The position numbers and the translations under genes are program-made. Under the pieces are notes generated by a model. It had not been told where the DNA came from. It searched no databases and was given only the letters and a program-made list of their open reading frames with translations. Shown one piece after another: positions 61,301-64,000 of a stretch of 64,000 nucleotides of DNA (the stretch's first letter is position 1; each line of letters begins with the position of its first letter). Source of the stretch: Rebecca billardiae RCC1528 (taxonomy: Eukaryota; Haptophyta); the NCBI GenBank assembly GCA_965240325.2, contig OZ251222.1:2790001-2854000 (forward strand). Direction: 5' to 3'.

Positions 61301-64000
61301 CGCGCAGCGCGTGTGCGCCGCGCTGCTCGGCGCGCGTGAGGCCTCGCGCCGCGCGTGCGCCGGCGCGCTGCCACGCGCCGAGCCGATGCCGTGCCACTGC
61401 CACGCGCCGATGGAGGCCCACTGCCCGCCGTGCGCGGCCGGTCTCGCACCCTTCCGCGAGAGCGTCGACGCTGCCGTCGGCGCGGCGACGCCGGCCGCGC
61501 CGCCCGCGCCGCTAAGCCGCTGGGCGTCGCACAGCGGCGGCAGCGCCGAGGCGCAGCTCGAGGGCGCGCTGCGCCGCGCCGCGGCCGATGCGCTCGCGGC
61601 CGCCCTGCTCCCCGCGCCCCTCAGCGCGCCGCACGCGCTCGACGCCCGCTTCGACGCGCACACGCGCGCGCTGCACGGCGCGGCGCGCGCGCGCCGGCTG
61701 CGCGGCTCAGACCTGGGTCTCGACGCGGCCGTTGGCGCGGGGTGCGACGCGGCGCTGTTCACGGGGGCGCGCGCCGCGCTGCGCCTCCTGCCCGCGCGGC
61801 CGCTCCCCTCCGACAAGCTCCGAGCCCTCCTGCGCGCGTGGGACGCGACCCTCGGCGTGCTCGGCGCGCTGCGCGCCGCGCCGTCCGCCGATGATTTCAT
61901 CCCGACTTTCGTCCTCGTGCTCATCCGAGCGCGCGTGCCCGGCTGCCTGGCGCACGTGACGCTCGCGGCGAACTGGGCGGCGCGGAGCGAGGCCGAGCTG
62001 ATGTGGCTGTGCCACACGCTCGCCGCGCTCAGCGCCCTCGGCAGCCTGCACCCTCGCGGCGGCGGCGCCCGCCTCGACGAGACCGTGTGGCGGGAGCTAA
62101 GCACGGCAGCGGACGCGGTGCGCGCGGCGCGCGAGGCGGCGGCCGCGCCGTCAGGGCACGAGCTGCTCGCCGCGCCGAGCGCGGGCGCGGAGGGCGGCGG
62201 GGCCGAGGGGTGCGACGATGGCTGGGCGAGCAGCGACGGCGGCGGCGATGACGACGACGGCTCCGGCCCCGATGGATCGGAGGCCGAGGCGGAGGCGGAG
62301 GAGGAGGCGGCGAGGGCGGGGTTGCAGCCGCCGCCAGGCACGCGCGCCGGGCGCGCCGCATCGGAGTGGTGGTCTGACGCGGAGCTGCGCGGCAGTGCGC
62401 TCGCTGCGCCCGCCGCGCCTGCGCCGCCATGCACCGCGGCGGCCGACGTGACCAGCGCGCCGACCGCTGCGCAGCCCGCCCCTGCGCGCGCGGGCGCGCG
62501 CGCGCACGGCGGCGGCGGCGCGCACGGCGCGGCGGCGACGACGCCGGCGGCGCACACCGGGGCAGCGACGGGGCTGGCGGCGGCGCTCTTCGGCGCGCGC
62601 CCGCCTCGCGCAGGGCCGCAGCACCGCAGCCCGCCGGGCGCGATCTCCGCGGCCGCTGCAGCCGCCGGAGGCGCGGACGCACCGAGTGCTAGCGCGGGCG
62701 CAGCGAGCACGGCCCAGCCGCCGGCGCGCGCGAGTGCCCCTCTGCCGCCGATCGCGCCCGCAACGGTCCTCAGCGCTGCCTCGGGGCCGCCCCGCGCGGC
62801 GGCGGGCACGGCGGCCGCGGGCGAGCACGGCGCGCGCACGAGCGCCACGCACGCACGCGCGGCCGGTGCGCGGCCCGCTGAGCCCGCCGCCGCGGCCGCG
62901 GCACCGCCGCCGCCGCCGAGCACACCCGCTGCGTGCCAGATTGCATCTGAGGTACGCGAGATTGCACCCGAGATCCAAGTCGCCGACCAGCTGGCGGCTA
63001 TGGGCTTCGCTCGAGACGCGGCCGTGGCGGCGTGCGCCCAGCTCGGGCCGGAGGCGAGCGTGGACGCAGCGCTCGAGCTCTTGCTCGCCGCCACCGCTTC
63101 CGCCGACACGGAAGCCGCGCACTCCGACGGCGGGGCCACGCCTCGCTCTGTGCCCGCCGCGGCGCCAGCGGACGACGCGCCGGCGGTTGGCTGGCGGGCT
63201 GCGAGGAGCGGCAGCTCTCCCGGGTGTGGTGGGGCTCACGCGGCCCGGCCGCACAGCGCCGCGTCGAGCGCGGCCGTGCCCGCGCGCACGCTCGCGCCCG
63301 ATGCGCCGCACCATGACCTCTTCGGCTTGCTCTCGCCAGACCCTGTCTCCTCTGGGCCGGCCGCGCACACGGCTGGCGGCGCGAGCGGCGCTGTTGCAGA
63401 GGCCGCGGCAGCGCTGCCGGGCGACGCGCAGCCATCCGCTCTGGAGGCCGCAGCGGGCGATGGCGGCGGTGGGCCGCCGGGCTGTGCACTCGGCGTGCAC
63501 TCGCATCCCGCCGACGCCCAGCCCCTCGCCTCAGCCGTCACCGCCGACGAGCTTGAGGCTCTGTTCGGAGGCGGCACGGCCGCGCCGCCGCCGCCGCCGC
63601 CGAGCGGCGCTCTGAGCGGCGGCGCAGCGCGCGCCGTGCCAACTTTGGCGGCGGCAGCGGGCGCGGGCGGCGCGCTGATCGGCGGTCTGGACGCGCCCTT
63701 CGGAGCGGGGACAGCGCCGCAGCCCGCGAGCGCGCACGCCGTGCCCGCCGCCGAGGCGGCCGAGAGCGACGACCCAACCACTTCCGCCCGCGTCCGCCTC
63801 CTGACGGCCATGGGCTTTGGTCGGGCGGAGGCGCTCCGCGCGCTCGCGCTCGCGTCCGGGGACGAGTCGGCGGCCGTGCAGCTGCTCCTCGACGGCACCG
63901 TCGCCGCGCTCGCCGAGGATGGCGACGGCGCGTCGCCTGACGGCGGGGCAGCCGGTCTCGGCACCTCGCCGCGCCCCCCAGCGCACGCCCAGCCTGGGCA
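55108..64000 (+). CDS. Giant tandem RasGAP-like, VPS9, double-UBA protein (partial, runs off right edge)
   Basis: Exon 1 55108-55174 (MDAAAWEALWRRARRVHAER), intron 55175-55317, then exon 2 from 55318, open to the window end: at least 2,916 residues with no stop met. Junction rebuilds HAERLEEDGRIQRCRAELNE, a coiled coil. Residues about 73-360 and 1,290-1,605 each resemble the RasGAP fold of GAPVD1/RME-6: an LYGN-like LLGC / LFGC near the front and VVHCYLAPALAQPEAAGLL / LLVQCVLTPAVRAPEAWGL as the FLRFxxPAIxxPE element. VPS9 core at about 2,190-2,275 (SADDFIPTFVLVLIRARVPG) predicts Rab5-family GEF activity. UBA domains at about 2,571-2,613 (ADQLAAMGFARDAAVAAC) and 2,845-2,883 (VRLLTAMGFGRAEALRAL) bind ubiquitin. 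Ala/Gly/Pro/Gln tracts separate domains. An endocytic Rab5 regulator is the best reading; VPS9 and UBA are firmer than RasGAP. Confidence 0.75.
56863..56931 (+). repeat. (GGGCGC)n minisatellite, coding
   Basis: About eleven GGGCGC units encoding alternating Gly-Ala inside the giant VPS9 protein; in frame. Confidence 0.9.
58284..58316 (+). repeat. (CAG)n, coding polyglutamine
   Basis: Eleven Gln codons (last CAA) in frame at about residues 1,012-1,022, following a 13-residue polyproline run from (CCG)n. Confidence 0.9.

Noticed and set aside
55447-63986. Very long open frames on the minus strand (to 1,213 codons) and in other plus frames across 55-64 kb
   Set aside because: They are Arg- or Ala/Ser-only low-complexity shadows caused by extreme GC. 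The plus frame opening at 55318 contains recognisable VPS9 and UBA domains and is open throughout.

Overview
The window is GC-rich nuclear DNA from a eukaryotic alga. Genes carry short GT-AG introns (about 97-156 nt), and one protein at 29.2 kb has a signal peptide followed by an AHAFAGG-type motif and a chlorophyll-binding one-helix segment. That targeting style belongs to algae with secondary red plastids. Repeat-rich ARM proteins, EDR1 and TIR-like architectures and extreme GC content favour a haptophyte (a pelagophyte is possible), but the species cannot be fixed from sequence alone. No transposase, reverse transcriptase, CRISPR, rRNA or tRNA was recognised.

Layout. 0-0.7 kb: mitoribosomal protein mS35. 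3.0-12.2 kb: a ten-exon minus-strand gene for a 2,728-residue type I surface protein made of nine near-identical domains joined by Pro-rich hinges. 12.8-29.6 kb: a housekeeping block with a chorismate mutase-prephenate dehydratase fusion, mitochondrial-type PanB, a multi-pass orphan, an SMP-30/gluconolactonase, an omega-like GST, an M3KE1/Cdc7-like kinase with ARM repeats, a 603-residue membrane protein and the one-helix plastid protein. 29.6-38.6 kb: mostly non-coding DNA with palindromes and microsatellites, a membrane-anchored 2OG oxygenase and two identical SKA1 genes from a 1,467-bp tandem duplication. 38.6-48 kb: a membrane TIR-like protein, an F-box/LRR protein, a saccharopine-dehydrogenase-like protein, a nucleotidyltransferase-HAD fusion and a repeat protein. 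48.3-64 kb: an EDR1-TKL kinase-ARM protein, a decayed promoter/first-exon duplicate, a TPR-CHAT protease, and a giant tandem RasGAP-VPS9-UBA-UBA protein that runs off the right edge as one open exon of more than 8.6 kb.

Organisation. Genes are often paired head to head with 140-210 bp between starts (17.1, 29.0, 47.0 and 55.0 kb), implying shared promoters. Of 23 introns placed by splice-site logic, 22 start GTG and 16 start GTGCG. The most unusual items are the exon-modular surface protein, the eukaryotic-type chorismate mutase fused to a dehydratase with altered motifs, the SKA1 duplication with its 7-bp microhomology, the TPR-CHAT protease, and the relic copy of the bidirectional TPR-CHAT/VPS9 promoter.
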